Part shown: one piece after another, positions 39,457 to 52,595 of the stretch
Numbering within the stretch: position 1 is the stretch's first letter
Layout of the letters: each line of letters begins with the position of its first letter
From: Paraphysoderma sedebokerense
Lineage: Eukaryota; Blastocladiomycota; Physodermatomycetes; Physodermatales; Physodermataceae
Assembly (NCBI GenBank): GCA_025602915.1
Contig: JAHLJZ010000031.1
Coordinates: 1 to 64,000, forward strand
Length of the DNA: 64,000 bases
Direction: 5' to 3'
The notes under the pieces: model-generated
Databases searched by the model: none
Told to the model about the DNA's origin: nothing
The model's input: only the letters and a program-made list of their open reading frames with translations
Position numbers and translations under genes: made by a program

Positions 39457-42400
39457 TTACTTAGTCCTTCGCTCTAGTTCTTCACTCCACTTTTCCAATT
39501 CTTCGCTCTCAACGACATCCTTTTCTAAAAATAGACAACGACTCCATATCCTCAAATCGAGTTGAAATTCATCATACATCTTTTCGTTGTGTTGGAACAG
39601 TTGTACTTTTCTAACAATTCGGGCAATATTTCGAAATTTGTGCCAATTGATCAGTTCTTTTGTCGCTCGTTGTAAGTCAGGGCTCCAGTGAACAGATTTA
39701 ACAGGTAAGGTAACAGCAGAATCAGTGGACAGCCTTGAATCAAACAGAGGTGGTGGGAAAACAGTGTTCGGTAATTCGCCGTTAAATGTGAGATCACTGA
39801 GGTATATACCGAGAAAGGGAACTCCCTTCGCGTACTCGTCTTTGGCCACTGAGCCCATCGTTTGACGGATATGCTTAAAATTCTTGAATGGCGAGGTAAA
39901 TTCTTGCAGGTACGTGAACAAGTTTTGCTTCTCATTCGACACTTTCGACCATGTTAGATGAAGACGATCGACTGGTCGAGATTGTAAACCGAGGACGATA
40001 GACATCAGCGATGAAAAGTTATTGTACTCGAGACATTTCTACATAAACAATATGAGAAATTAATAAGTGACAATTTTCGGGGGCGACAAAGAAAATATTA
40101 CTTACAGCAGCAATCTTTATGAATTTTTCCACAATTTTAACTCGCGTACTGAGATTGGACGCCATCAAAACTTGAGTCGCTACCCACTGACAGGTCTATT
40201 CAAACAAGAAGCAACGGAAACAAAGAGAGTTAATATTTGTCCACCACCAAATATATCAATCAATCGACGGACGACGTACCAAATTGAATCTTTCAATTAC
40301 TCTACAGACTGCATCCTCCTCATGCGAAATCTCAGCATCATTTGGGTTTGTCTCATTGCTACATCCCCATCTCCACTTTTTATCCGTACTAACTTCGTCT
40401 TTTCTGGCCATGACAAGATCCTTCCACTTAATGTTTTTGACGTTTTCTTGCTCGATTACGCTCAAATGCTGCGCAATTACGGCGGACTTTGCCGTCAGGA
40501 TGAAAGGTTTTCCGGATTTTCTTTGGCTGGAATTTACTCGCGATAGAGCGCTTGATCTGTTCACCGACGAGGTCGAAGAATTAAGTGTCGGATTTTGATA
40601 CAATGATTGTTGCCGAGTTAGAGTGAATAACGAGAGTCGCTTGTTAACATGGCGGATTAGTGTAGTTTTCTTGTTCTGAATGGGCACCCCAGGGAACGAA
40701 GTAGGAGATGATAGCGGTTGGGTAGAAGAGTCTGAAACAAGAGTTGTCGTCGACTGTGAACCAGGAGTGAGGGGAGAAACTGGCACAATGCTTACAATAT
40801 CGGACTGTTGAAACTCGGGGCTCTCGGTCGACTTCTCGCGGTCGTGTTTCTTGGACTTCCCCTTCCTTCTAAGAGTCAATAATGATAATATCTTCTTCAC
40901 GACATTCTTCACCTTCTTTAACGCCGGCTTTCTTACGGCTTGCGATTCGTCAACCACTCTATCTTCATTTGTTTCTTCGCAACAAGAGCCGACCGCATCA
41001 CTGTCAATCTCTAATTCACCGACTTTAATCTTCACGCCTTCGTCCAGCAAACTGAGAGTAGACGCTCTACAACAATCACCGGAATGCGTACGCTGGTGAG
41101 GATTATAAGTCGGATGCGCTTCTCTTATATCATGCAAACTGCTTAAGCTTCGCCTTTTTAACACAGTCTTGCGCGGAAACAAGACAGACAGTGACCGAGA
41201 GAGTCGTTTCGAACGCTTTGTGTCTTCAACGGAAGAGTCCGAGGTCTCCGGGCAAGATACATCGGGCAATGAATTGAGTTCAAGTGATGGAGTCTCTGTC
41301 GACAATGAGACGTAATCGTTGAAGTCAAAACCGTGAGATTTGTTCTCGAGAGACTGTCGAGCAGACGAGGAGGCGGAAGGACTCTCAATGCTATCAGCAG
41401 CAAGGTTTCGAGCAGATTCGACCGTTACGTTGGTTTCAGATTCCGCAGAAAGTTGAGACAGTCGAGAGGGCTCGTCCACATCAGAATTGTCTTGTTCGAA
41501 GACAACCTCTTTCGCTGCGCCAGCAGTAGTACTGGGATTTGCTTCAGACGAGGGTGATGTGGTATCAGACGACGACTCTACACCATCCAACGCTCTTACA
41601 TTAGACGGTAAGACACTATCGACATATCCACTATCCCTGATTAGTCGATCTGGTTCCGGTGTTGCCATCTGAACCATTTCAGTTCCGAATCCAGCGACTG
41701 CATTCTCAGTATCTCCAACTTCAGCAGCCAAGTTTCTTTCCTTTACGTAATTTGTGATCGACGACTTCCATATTGCTTTCAAATTCTTTACAATTCTTGC
41801 GTCCATCGAGTTATCCTTGAGTTGCGGAAGAGTAGAGAGAGATTTGAGGAATCTGAGCATATATTTGCGGAGGGGTCGAGACGCAGTGAAATCTGGGTCG
41901 AAATAATTCGAGAACCAATGACGAAGGACAACAAAGCATCTGGATAAATCAAATATATTCATAATTAGCGTAAAGACGAATAACGAGTAGATATTCTCTC
42001 CAACGTACCGCACTCTTATTATACGCTTGTCATCATTGTCGTCATTACCAGACGGCAAAGCCGACAGAATTCGAATAGCCATAAGCTGAGCTAACAGCAT
42101 AGGACTCATGAATTTACGATACACAAGGAAGAAATCCGAAAGGAATTCATAATCTATATCAGATTGACAATCAAGTCAGCGAAAGAAATATCATGAGGGA
42201 ATTAAACGAGTACTGACCGACAGAACTTGTTAACTTCTCTACCAACTTAGCTGCGGTTGCACTCATAATAATCGCACTGTCCGAAGATTCTTCGTTGTTC
42301 ACTGTTGCATTATCATCAAACTCTAATTCGGATTTGCTATTTCGACGAGACAGAGTGCCGTTGTCCCCAACCAAGTCAAAGTTTATGTTGTTAGGAGAAT

Positions 42401-43538
42401 CTGACATGTCAAATATCTTCATGTAGGACGAATTGGCTAGCTCTGATAGAGAAAAGGTGTCGATTTCATCGGGCTGAATGGGTTCGTTCTCTTGTAGGGT
42501 TTGGGGTTTGTTATTCACCGTCTCCACACCAGCTGGGGATAAGTCGGTCGGCGTCGATTTTGATGTGGCGGATGGTATCGGAGCTCGAGAGGTAGATTCC
42601 GGAGAATCACCAGTGGATAGTCGATACTTTTTTGGAATGAAATCGATTTCGGTTGGACTGTTAGCGGCGCTCTCCTGGGGTGAGTTGGCATCGTCTGATG
42701 TGATTGTCCATATAGTTTGAGTATGGAGGGTATCGATGAATCGTGGGTCAGTCAAAATATCCCTCCGATTTTGGTTCACGAATGAGTTGAGTTCATGAAT
42801 GCCACCACATCGACTGTCATCGGATGACTGAGCCGCTTGTTGGCTCATACCTGGCGAGGAAGGAGATCCTTTTGTGGACCTTGTAAACTCCTGATACTGC
42901 CTCAGACGTCTTTTCTTTTCCTCTACCTGCTTTTGATATTTGTTCCACCATTCTAATTCCTTTCTAGCTAAATTTGTGCTAGAGTCCTTCTTGTGTGGTA
43001 ACTTTTTTGGCAACACGACGACACCATTTGTTAAATCCCAACCGTAAATTTCTCCCAATGTTTGATATTCTGTGACGGAGAGCGAATGACGTCGTTTGTT
43101 TAACATGCCATCGCTGATCATTGGAATAGGTTGCACAAGGAGGGGTGTTGGCCTCGATCGTGTTCGCTTTCTAGGTTGTCGAGGTCTCGGGGCAGCTGCT
43201 TCTGACGGGGTAACCGGTGATTGTAAATCCAGGACATCCAGTATTGAGCGACGGTTATTGTCAAAATTTGTGGACGGCGGCTCGTTGTACGATCTAAAAA
43301 ATTTTGACTGATAAAATCCAGATATGGAGTGTGGTTGTTTGTGGAAACCATTTTTCAGTGATGTCCTCGATGATTTTTTGGACGGTTTCGGTTTTGGTGA
43401 TTTAGCTGCTTTTGATAATGAATTCGAAACACTACTAGGCCGATCATTTGAATAGTCAGTATTATTTACCTCATTGTCGGAGGGTGAGTTTGGCCTCTGA
43501 TCGGGCTTGTTGAACCATGTTCTCTTTTTCGGAGGCAT
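39457..43538 (-). CDS. Ras guanine-nucleotide exchange factor, Cdc25 type
   Basis: Promotes GDP release from Ras-family GTPases. Five exons: 42218-43538, 42009-42153, 40280-41939, 40106-40195 and 39457-40038, phase-consistent, giving 1265 aa. Residues 1-440 are basic and Ser/Pro-rich, probably disordered. A RasGEF_N (REM) domain follows at about 441-560 (DFFLVYRKFMSPMLLAQL, then WFSNYFDPDF and LKAIWK). About 400 residues of Ser-rich linker come next, and then the catalytic Cdc25-homology domain at about 968-1260 (motifs AQHLSVIE, WVATQVLMASNLSTRVKIVE, KFIKIA, GVPFLGIYLSDLTF). I start at 43538 (MPPKKR). The open frame continues upstream to 43865, but that part looks like untranslated leader. 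No SH3 or PH domain is evident. The target could be Ras, Rsr1 or Rap. Confidence 0.92.
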
Positions 43539-44386
43539 CTTCTGTGGAGAGATGATGGAGGGAGAGTGGGAGTGATGAGAAAGACAGAAAATAAAGCGAG
43601 GGATGTGAATGGCGAGGACCGAGGAGGGAACAAAGCAGAATGGCCGACACAGAATTTCTCTGTCTGAAACACCCCCGCGCGTTGCTGATGCCCTGATAAT
43701 ACTCAGATAATGCGATATTATGGTTTTATTATTGTCTCCGTCCCCAGCCGGCCCGTCCCACCCCACCCCGCCAGCTCCCCGAATGAATTTCAGAATTTCA
43801 AATTCCTCCTCCTCCCCCCCATCGATAACAATCATATGCCTACCTCTGCTTTGCCGCCTCAGCACTGGCTAATTCAGCGCCGGCACCACTGCACATGCAA
43901 CCCACAGTCCACACCGGTGACGTCAATAGACATGCCCAACCACAGTCCTTTCATTAAAACTTTGTCTGATTTTTGGGACCAATTTTCAACCGTCAACAGA
44001 CAATACCAAATCTCGGAAATTAATTTCATTGTCCTGGCTTGCGGGAGGCCCATATTGCCCAAACACCTCCTTCGCGGCTCGCGCTGATTCCTGCTTGGAC
44101 ATGCACTACTAGTCTGATTGGCCGAGCCTCACCGGACACTCCGAAATTATCCTATCAGATGCGTGCTGTTGTTACTATTTTCAGTATAAACTTAAAATCT
44201 TGGTTATGTGCAACACTTTATAAAGGACTATGGTCCCAAGGAGGGAGTGTCGGATAAACTCAAATGACCAGCAGACACTACACCCGTCAGTACAAGGGAT
44301 GTGGGTTATCGAAATGTGTTTCCGCGAGTCAAATTTGTCCTCAATCACAACGTTCGACGCTTCTCGCTAAGAAGTCTCCAGCTTCG
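43539..44386. promoter_or_regulatory. Divergent promoter region, RasGEF / F-box gene
   Basis: 848 bp, the largest single-copy gap between divergent genes here. It contains C-rich runs around 43745-43830. Open frames in it (43710-44087 plus, 43466-43672 minus) show no domain or codon-level support. An F-box start at 44264, 41 codons upstream, would shorten this region. Confidence 0.5.
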
Positions 44387-45115
44387 ATGCCGGGATTGCC
44401 GATTCCACTTCCGTACATTCCTAATGAGATCTTGCTCGAAATCTTTACAAACTTTAATACCACCGAGTCGTTCCTGTCTCTTCGACTCGTTTCAAAGAGA
44501 TTTAAAAACATTGTGGATATCGCTTTCCTTCCCTTTCTACAATCCCGTCACAAATCACTTTTGGCTCAGAAACTAGACACAGAATTGACTCTTTCGTCCA
44601 TCGAAACTGAAAATTGGCCTGCATTATCCCATAATCGACGTTTTCTAAGATACATTGCGACATCTCAACTTGTCGAGATTGCTTCGTTGAAAAACCCACC
44701 GATTGAATTAGTTAAAATAGCAGAATGTCTAGTCCGTCTCCGGCCAGGTAACCCAACTCCAACTATTCCTAGCTGCTACCCTGTTGGTCAAACACCATGG
44801 TCTATCATCAAGAAACAGCTGTCTCGATTCGAATTTCGCACTTGGCTGGTGAATTTGAGATTGACGATAGATCACATTCCATTTTCAAACATTCTTGAAG
44901 CTAGAAAAATATTGGAAGACATGGAAGTCAGCTACGACCGAATGAAGGAAGTCTCATTGACCGGATATCATATGCTGATTGTGGTGGCTGCGACTATCCA
45001 GTACGCCCAGCATTTCGAAGGAATCAAAACTGCGCGATTAGAAGTCAAGAAATTGGAGAAAAAGCTCGATAGAATAGAAACATTAATTGAAATCGTCGAT
45101 AATAGAACCAACTAA
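44387..45115 (+). CDS. F-box protein
   Basis: Intronless gene of 242 aa (start MPGLPIP). An F-box spans about residues 8-47 (LPYIPNEILLEIFTNF, then LRLVSKRFKNIVD) with the usual LPxE/I-L-xx-I-F pattern and W/F-rich tail. Such proteins bind Skp1 and act as substrate receptors of SCF ubiquitin ligases. The remaining 190 residues are largely helical with a Lys/Glu-rich coiled-coil-like end (VKKLEKKLDRIETLIEI). I see no leucine-rich, WD or Kelch substrate domain, so the target is unknown. An in-frame ATG at 44264 would add 41 residues without recognisable features. Confidence 0.8.
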   Translation: MPGLPIPLPYIPNEILLEIFTNFNTTESFLSLRLVSKRFKNIVDIAFLPFLQSRHKSLLAQKLDTELTLSSIETENWPALSHNRRFLRYIATSQLVEIASLKNPPIELVKIAECLVRLRPGNPTPTIPSCYPVGQTPWSIIKKQLSRFEFRTWLVNLRLTIDHIPFSNILEARKILEDMEVSYDRMKEVSLTGYHMLIVVAATIQYAQHFEGIKTARLEVKKLEKKLDRIETLIEIVDNRTN

Positions 45116-45437
45116 TTTATCAATATATATATACATGTACATATTATTTGTAAATCTGTCAATTATATTGTAATCAATAGAATATAATCACATGCCGTAC
45201 TCTATCTGCACGAGTTATATTACTTTTATTATACTGTCATTCATATCTTGATATCCGTACACTTCTTAAAATGTATGATGTTATAATTAAAATTTTGAGC
45301 TAGATAGAGAGTATAACTCATCACGCGGCGCAGACGTAAGGGCGGGCAACTTGTACCCAGATTGAGAAAAGTGCCATTCCCACGGAAAAGATACCTTAAC
45401 AAGCAACCTGATAGATCTTCCAACATTCATATCTCCG
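45116..45437. other. Intergenic region before the GNAT pair
   Basis: 322 bp of AT-rich DNA (TATATATATA near 45126) between the F-box stop and the first GNAT start. No RNA gene or exon is seen. Confidence 0.6.
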
Positions 45438-46398
45438 ATGCCGCCCTATAAACCTAAAAAGGAAGTTGACGATACCTTCAGCTTGCAAATTAAGTACAGA
45501 GTATTTTTAACGAAGGAGTCAGAGGTAAGTAAGCGGATAACCCTAAGCCGAGCTTTAGGCACGGCCCCGACTACATCCAACATCACTAAGTCTTGATAAT
45601 TGGTTTTAACATCCGTAGACACCGGGCCTCGTTCGCCTTAAAATACCGATTAGACGTTATGATTCAGACATAGAAGATGAGGTACCCATTGGACATATCG
45701 ATGCATGGTTAATCCAACATTACAGTGTTATGGCGGAAAAAGGAATAGACGTCCGGTATGTATACATCCACTTTTATTGAAGATCCATTAGCTTTGGTGA
45801 TGTTAACATGTTTCAATGGCCGGTCTTATGAATGTTGTCTTGAACTTTTCTGTCGTTGCTGAATCCTTCCCGCCCTCTCTCGTTGATTCAGCGACGCTGC
45901 AAAAAAGGTTGGTGGAGAATTGGAAAAGTTTGTTTCAGCCGTTTGCGTGGAAGGTGAAGATGGCATAAAATTTATGGGCGATGAAAATGTACTTGCTGGG
46001 GATGTTTTGTTTATCGAAGATGTATATGTCGAAGAAGAATTTAGGGGTAACGTTCATCTGATACAATCAGAAGCAACACGGACAACATCAATTAACTCTT
46101 AAATGAATTTCTAGGTACTGGAGTAGGCCTAATCGCGGTGTACTTTTTACGAAAAGGATTACCCAGTTTTGAAGACGATCATGTCATGATTCGTTGTGTG
46201 CCCTCTGAGAAAGCTAAGAATCAAAAGGGTTGTTACCCTGAGAAAACGCTGGCACGGTCAAAGACGTCCCTCAGAAAGCATTTCAGTCGCCTAGGATGTG
46301 AAAGGATTAAGCAAACTGATTATGTTTACTACATGATAAATTGTCCTTTGATTGAACAGGTCTGCCCTTTTATTGGACGTCAGTTTCGACTATTTTGA
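45438..46398 (+). CDS. GNAT-fold N-acetyltransferase-like protein A
   Basis: Four exons, 45438-45524, 45619-45755, 45892-46046 and 46115-46398, join in phase to give 220 aa. The layout is that of a GNAT acetyltransferase: an N-terminal beta region (FSLQIKYRVFL), an IGHIDAWLI strand-helix, then LFIEDVYVEEEFRGTGVG. The last contains the acetyl-CoA pyrophosphate-binding motif R126-x-x-G129-x-G131, followed by the expected amphipathic helix and a C-terminal LRKHFSRLGCERI segment like the GNAT phenylalanine-for-glycine end region. Substrate unknown. The intron position splitting the CoA-binding motif is shared with the gene immediately downstream, so the two are tandem paralogues. Confidence 0.78.
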
Positions 46399-46670
46399 AT
46401 TATGTAACACCGAAGATGGGAGGTTGCTGTATATAATTGTCATAAATACACAAGATTTCATCGATATCAATTTTTTGATTCAATGACTGTGCAACCCTCG
46501 ACTCATCATTTCATTCTTTGAGTGCTGTGAAAATCGGTTCGTGTACCACTTCAAAATGCAAACACGAAATCCGTGAGAACCTAAGAAAACCGCCAAAAGC
46601 CCTCCACAGTCCACAGCCCACAGACCTTGTTATTTTCTCTCACAACAACTAACAGTTCAACCTACCAACG

Positions 46671-47885
46671 ATGACTCAACGAAGAAAAATTATACCCTAT
46701 ACTCCTAGGAGACCAGTTCCCCCCGGTGACTTCGCCATAGACATTGAATTCCAAACTCGCTGCGAGGAGTCAAGATTAAGAAGTCACCGTTTCAATCGAA
46801 TGTTCGGCACTGTAAGAATCTCTTTCAGCTGTCTCTTCCTCCTCTTTGCTGATCATCAACTTTATCAATACTTTGTCGTATTTAATTCCCTTGTTGGTTA
46901 ACAAATGAAATAGTCTTCCGCTATCATCCAGATCAACGCGCCAATACTTTACTTCCCTAAAGAAAACAACTCCGCCGATGGTAACAATGAACAAGCAACA
47001 AATCAAGATAATTCCAACGACGGTAAAAAAGTAGGATACATTTGTGCCTATGTGATACAGCGACAAAAAATTGATAATGAAGGAAGAAATCTAATGTTAG
47101 TCTTTTACTACTATTTGTACGGGCGCGCGGGCCGAGGCCAAAACATTCTGTACGGATTTAAGTACTAACGGACCAATTTGATTTATTTCTCGTTTAATTT
47201 TATGATTGAAACCAAATAATAGTGAAGAATGTGATACGGTTAATGAGAGATTGTATCAAACAGCTTTACAATTTTTTGACGAGTATAACGAAATGAAAGA
47301 TAAGTACTTGAAAGGGGACTTGGAATTGGATGGCCAACTCGGTAAATATATACATTTATACTTAGATCCTATAATTAAGGACAAGAAGTAACATTGAATT
47401 TACGATTCGTTTTCACTATACGTTACAGGCGATGTCCTCTTTGTCGATGAAGTCGTTGTAGAAGAAGAATTCCAAGGTTAGATCAACTCCCATTCGTCGG
47501 GCTTCCTTAATTTCACGTTTATGTTTAACTAAAATACTCTCTGCTATTTCCACCTGCGCTTATGACTATTCCTCAATAACCAGGACTAGGACTTGGCCTT
47601 TTCGCCGTCAACAAATTACTCGAACAATTACCTTCTTTTGACGACGATTTAGTTCTTTTACAAACTATACCCATGAGACAACGTGGTCACTTTCTTGAGG
47701 CCCCTGTATACTTGAAGGGTAAGACTCGAGAACAAGGAATGAAATCTTTGATTTCTTATTGGAGTAAAATTGGATTTAAAATGATGGGTCAGCAAAAAAT
47801 GGGAGAGTATATGTATATTGTGACTGTTCTTAAAACCCCGGATATAAAGCTGGTGTTGCCTCATTTTTTTGAACAAAAAGCATAA
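46671..47885 (+). CDS. GNAT-fold N-acetyltransferase-like protein B (tandem paralogue)
   Basis: Five exons, 46671-46811, 46914-47095, 47223-47341, 47429-47476 and 47584-47885, join in phase to give 263 aa. The core matches protein A: FAIDIEFQTR, VGYICAYVI, LFVDEVVVEEEFQGLGLG with the CoA-binding motif Q163-x-x-G166-x-G168, then SYWSKIGFKMMG at the end. A low-complexity Asn/Asp/Gln insert (about 67-85) lies between the first two strands. An extra intron (47342-47428) splits the region that is one exon in protein A, while the intron inside the CoA motif is conserved. The plus-strand exons rule out an overlapping minus-strand frame at 46776-47066. Confidence 0.76.
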
Positions 47886-48136
47886 TGTCTTGGGTCGGGT
47901 TATATATGAACCACAATAAATTTAGCATCTTGGATAATTTGAAGTTGGTCAAATGGAGCGTAAACTCCAGATCAGGTGGTGTAGTACACAGAGTTCACTA
48001 TTTCGCTATTTTGACTTTTTTGTATCTTCAATTTTAATAAGTTTACAGTTCATTATACAAAATGATTTTTCCAAAACCATAAACATTTAATTATGATTTT
48101 TATTGTTGCGAATTCAGTGGTTTTTATCCCCTCTGA

Positions 48137-51100
48137 CTAACCAACCATTAACCTCGGAGCAATATTCATTGCCATCAATTCTTGGAATAACAGTTTACAA
48201 GCGTACGGGATATGAATTTGTGAAATCTGCGCAATATTGGTCAGTTAAAGAATCCGAATCTATCGACAAGTTCTAGCGAAAAGGAACTCACCTGTGTTTT
48301 GTTTTTACATCCTCTACACTCGTACATGTTCTTCTTGAGGTTAGCGATCGCAAAGAGACCACACAAATCGCAAACATGTACTCGGTATGCGTCGGAATTG
48401 TCGTACAGACGATCCTATCACGCAAAACGAGGTTAGACATCGGTTCAGTGATAACGATCATAATATGCAGAGATATCAAGTAAGATGAGCTCGAGAGATA
48501 TTTACCTTCATAAACTGAGCCGCGCCATGAGAAATCATACAATCTCTTTCCATTTCTCCGAAACGTAAGCCACCATCTCTACTTCTACCCTCGACCGGTT
48601 GCCTCGTTAAAATCTGTAACGGACCTCTTGCTCTGCTATGAATCTTATCATCCACCATATGCTTCAATCTCTGGTAATAAGTTGGGCCTAAGTAGATTTG
48701 TGCATTTAACTTGCGTCCTGTATGACCGTTGTACATTACTTCGAAACCACGACTTTGGTATCCGCAGTCACGGAGAGCTTGGGAAATAGCTTCGACCGTG
48801 ACATCCGTAAACGGAGTGGCATCACCTTCGTCTCCTGTTAGAGTGGAGACTTTGCCGAGCAGACACTCGACTAAATGCCCGATTGTCATACGAGATGGAA
48901 TAGCGTGAGGATTGATGATTAAGTCGGGAGTGATGCCTTCTGAGGTGAAAGGCATGTCTTCTTGTCGATACGTCATACCGACAGTACCCTTCTGACCGTG
49001 CCGAGAGGCAAATTTGTCTAATAATACATAATCAGTTTAAAAAGTAAAGAATTGGAAAGAAGAAATCCAATACATACCACCCATTTGCGGCACTCTCGTA
49101 CTCCTGACTCTAACTTTCACGAATTTGAATCCATCAGCGTTCGTCGTAACCATAACCTGATCAACAATACCAGTTTCTGTGCTCTTCAATGGTGTTGATA
49201 CATCTCTCTTTGTCTGTGTCGTTCTAGTACCCAATTCATTACTGCCCTCCGGCAGTGGCGCCGTCTTTCCAATGATAATATCGTCTCCACTCACTCTCGA
49301 ACCCGGTGCAATAAAACCATCTTCATCAATCTTTTCATAAGTACCGTGGCGAAGCCGTAGTGTCGTCTCCCTCGATGGCTTTTCAAACTCCTCAACTTGC
49401 GTTAACCCCACTTTCTTCTCTTCATCTACATATGACCGGTAGTACATTGACCTGAATAATCCACGGTCAATGGACGACTGGTTCATAATGATAGAATCTT
49501 CTTGGTTGTAACCGCTATAACAAGCGATTGCAACAATTGCATTTTGACCAGCTGGAAGTTCTCTGAATGATAGGTATTCCATCGCTCGAGTGGTCACGAG
49601 AGGTTTTTGAGGATAGTAAAGGATATTGGCGAGGGTGTCCATACGGACTTGGAAGTTGGTGAGATAAATACCCATAGCTTGTTTACCCATAGCAGATTGG
49701 TATGTGTTACGGGGCGACTAAATACAGAATGAATTTGTCAGTCAAGGACACTCGCGGGGGAGAACTCACATACAGAAGATAATGGCAGAGTAGCGTACCT
49801 GATTGTGATCCGGAAACGGAATAATGCTCGCGCAAATGCCCAAAATCATACTTGGATGAATTTCACAATGTGTCCAGTTGTTACAAATTTCTTTCGCCCT
49901 TCGTCCTCTCAACCGCTGCGACCTATCTGTCACTTCCGGATACTCGTCGAATAAATCTTGCGGTGACATACAAATCATAGCCGTTTCCTCTTCTTCGGTG
50001 TCCAAGAATTCAACAACACTTTGACTAACCAAACTGTGCCATCCAATTTCTCGTGTTTGTATCTGTTGCACATGTGACTTCTTGCACACTAACTGTTGTT
50101 CTTTGGACACAATAAACAACGGTCGACAGATTCGTCCTGCGTCGGTGAATAATCTGAGTTCTTTTTCTCGGATATCTCGAACAATTGACACTTCAAAGTT
50201 AATATCCATTTGACGGCGAAGATTTCGAAGAGTATCGACTAATTCGTCCGGATCTCGATGGATTCCGACCCACACGCCATTAACAAAAATTTTCGTGGAA
50301 TTCTTGAGGAACTGAGGACCGACTTCCTCTAGATTTTCGGTGGTCCATTCTTCCAAGAAATCGATGATAGGATCAGATTGTGAACCGACAGAAATGTATG
50401 CCATAAGTGCAAGATTTTTGACGAGACCACAAGCTTGACCTTCGGGTACTTCGGCTGGGCAAACCATACCCCAATGAGTATTGTGAAGCTGACGCGGTTT
50501 GGCAAGTTTTCCTTCACGACCGATCGGGGTGTTCAAACGACGTAAATGAGATAATGTCGATGCAAATGTATATCTGATCACAGAGAAGATTAAACGACGG
50601 CTCTTGTCAGAGGCTTGTCTCAACGGAACAACTTACCGATTCAACACCTGCGACACACCAGCTCTAGTTTGCATGAACTTTTTCTGGTCACCCCAGTTAC
50701 CGGTAGCCAAACTGTACTTCAATCCATTCGTAATAGTGTGACTTTTAACTGCTAGGGATAGATTGAACTCCCTATTAGAGTCGATACATTTCTGTAGATA
50801 TTTTCCGACATCTTTCACGAGCTTTCTAAACAACATTCTAAATAGACCCGCCATCAACGGACCGGCCAAATCCAATCGTTTCTTCCCGTAATGATCACGA
50901 TCGTCGAGCTCCCGCCGACCCAAAGCAGCCAACAGCAGTCGATGAACCATGTACCCAAAGAAATATGATTTTCGAGTTTCGCAGCCATAATTCGTACCGA
51001 TATGTGGAAGAAGCTCGCGCTGAAGAATTTCTTGGGCGTATCGGATACGTTTTTCTTTAGATACACCAACAGTTGTACCTCTTTTACCGATGAAATCTAA

Positions 51101-52373
51101 CGCCACATCTCGCTCTTGGATGACAAATGCTTCTTCAATACAGGGTTTCAACATTTCTAACATTTGATTGTCTTCGAAGTCATAACAAATCCGCTCAAGA
51201 ATATCCCTGTCAGCAACCAATCCCAAAGCACGAAACACAACCACAATCGGAATATCTTGTTTTATGTATGGCAGCTGAGCTCGAATATAACTTTGGCCAG
51301 TGCTTGAAAATTTGGATTCCGCACCACCTCTCATCATTCTTAAAGACAAGACCGATGAATGTTTTGAACCTTTTTCTGCTGTGGACCGAATTTCGGCTGT
51401 ATACGCTATAGGGGACGGTGCGGGTTTCGAGAAGACGTAGACATGATTGGCGGCCATACGTTCTTGAGCGATGATGACTTTTTCAGAACCGTTGATGATA
51501 AAGTAACCACCTTGATCGTGGGGACATTCTCCCAGATCATGCATATCGGCGTCTGATAAACCGTTCAAAATACAATATGTCGATCGTAACATAATTGGAA
51601 CCTTTTTTGACAAAATTCAGTTTAGTTACTGTGGATGACTTCGTTAGCGTAATCACTGCACTGACCCTCCCAATAAATATCCTCTTAGGCTCTTCATCTT
51701 CATCTCCTGTCTCCTTTTCGAAGTACATATCTTCTGGTCTATCTACATCTTGGTTTTCTGGGTGATTTGGATCCGCTTTTAATACTTCCTTTTTGATATC
51801 AATCAACAGCGGAGCGGAGTAACTAATTTGGAACGGGGACGCATGCAATCAAAGAACCATCAGGAAAAAGGAAACGTGAGAACAACATCGTACAGAGGGA
51901 AAATACATGTAATAGTGTTACAAGGGATTGAGAGATGGTTATAAATCAGCCACTACATACGTCAAATTCCTCAATCTAGCTTCCTGCGGAAACATTGGTT
52001 GCGAACTACCATCGGCTTCCGTCATTGTCGGCTTACTTAAATAAACCTGACCGAACTTTATATTATATCGTCTTGTCACATCATCTTCTCCACCGGTATG
52101 TTGTTGAGTCGTCTGGATGGTCAATGTTGAGTTTTCATCGACCAGATCTTGCATCGTATTCTGAATGAACTCGTCGAATGAATCCAACTGCTGTCGGACG
52201 AGACCCTTTTCCTCAAAGAAGGAAGAGATGACTGTCCAGCAGTCCTCCTGCGAGATGTGGTCGTCCTCAAAGTTATCGTAAACTAGATCGAAAGGCAAGG
52301 GTTAGTTTTGGCGCAGATAACAGGAGCGAACGGTTGACCAGGAGAATCCGAGAAACAACGTACTATCATCCAT
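48137..52373 (-). CDS. RPB2: RNA polymerase II second-largest subunit RPB2
   Basis: Second-largest core subunit of RNA polymerase II, forming half of the active-site cleft in the nucleus. Nine exons: 52364-52373, 51961-52282, 51666-51822, 50637-51601, 49799-50573, 49078-49717, 48506-49017, 48292-48414 and 48137-48226, all in phase, giving 1197 aa (yeast 1224). Landmarks: [60 protein letters not shown], the active-centre region around MGKQAMG (K755), [22 protein letters not shown] across an intron, and the C-terminal zinc site C1142/C1145/C1160/C1163. The C-terminus [19 protein letters not shown] contacts RPB1 in known structures. The first exon holds only ten coding bases. Confidence 0.97.
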
Positions 52374-52595
52374 GAGTCGAGATGTCTAACTGATGCTGGA
52401 TATTAAGTCGACACAAGAGAGACGGTTTGGGTATATATTGCGGCAGGAGAGGAACGGAGGGAATTGGTGACTGATGGAATGATGGAAAGAGGAACTGTTT
52501 TTGTTTGTGGGACAGCACGACGCCGTGACCGTTCCTCCCTCGACTAGTTAAACCCATCACTCAGACTATATCGTCAATACAAACGCAGAAGAAAC

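Noticed and set aside
43539-43865. N-terminal extension of the RasGEF frame
   Set aside because: Open by chance into the leader; its sequence changes character at MPPKKR, and the extension does not start at a favourable ATG.
46776-47066. Minus-strand frame with a transmembrane-like stretch
   Set aside because: It lies antisense to exons 1-2 of GNAT protein B, whose plus-strand frame aligns with its tandem paralogue and has splice sites in phase.
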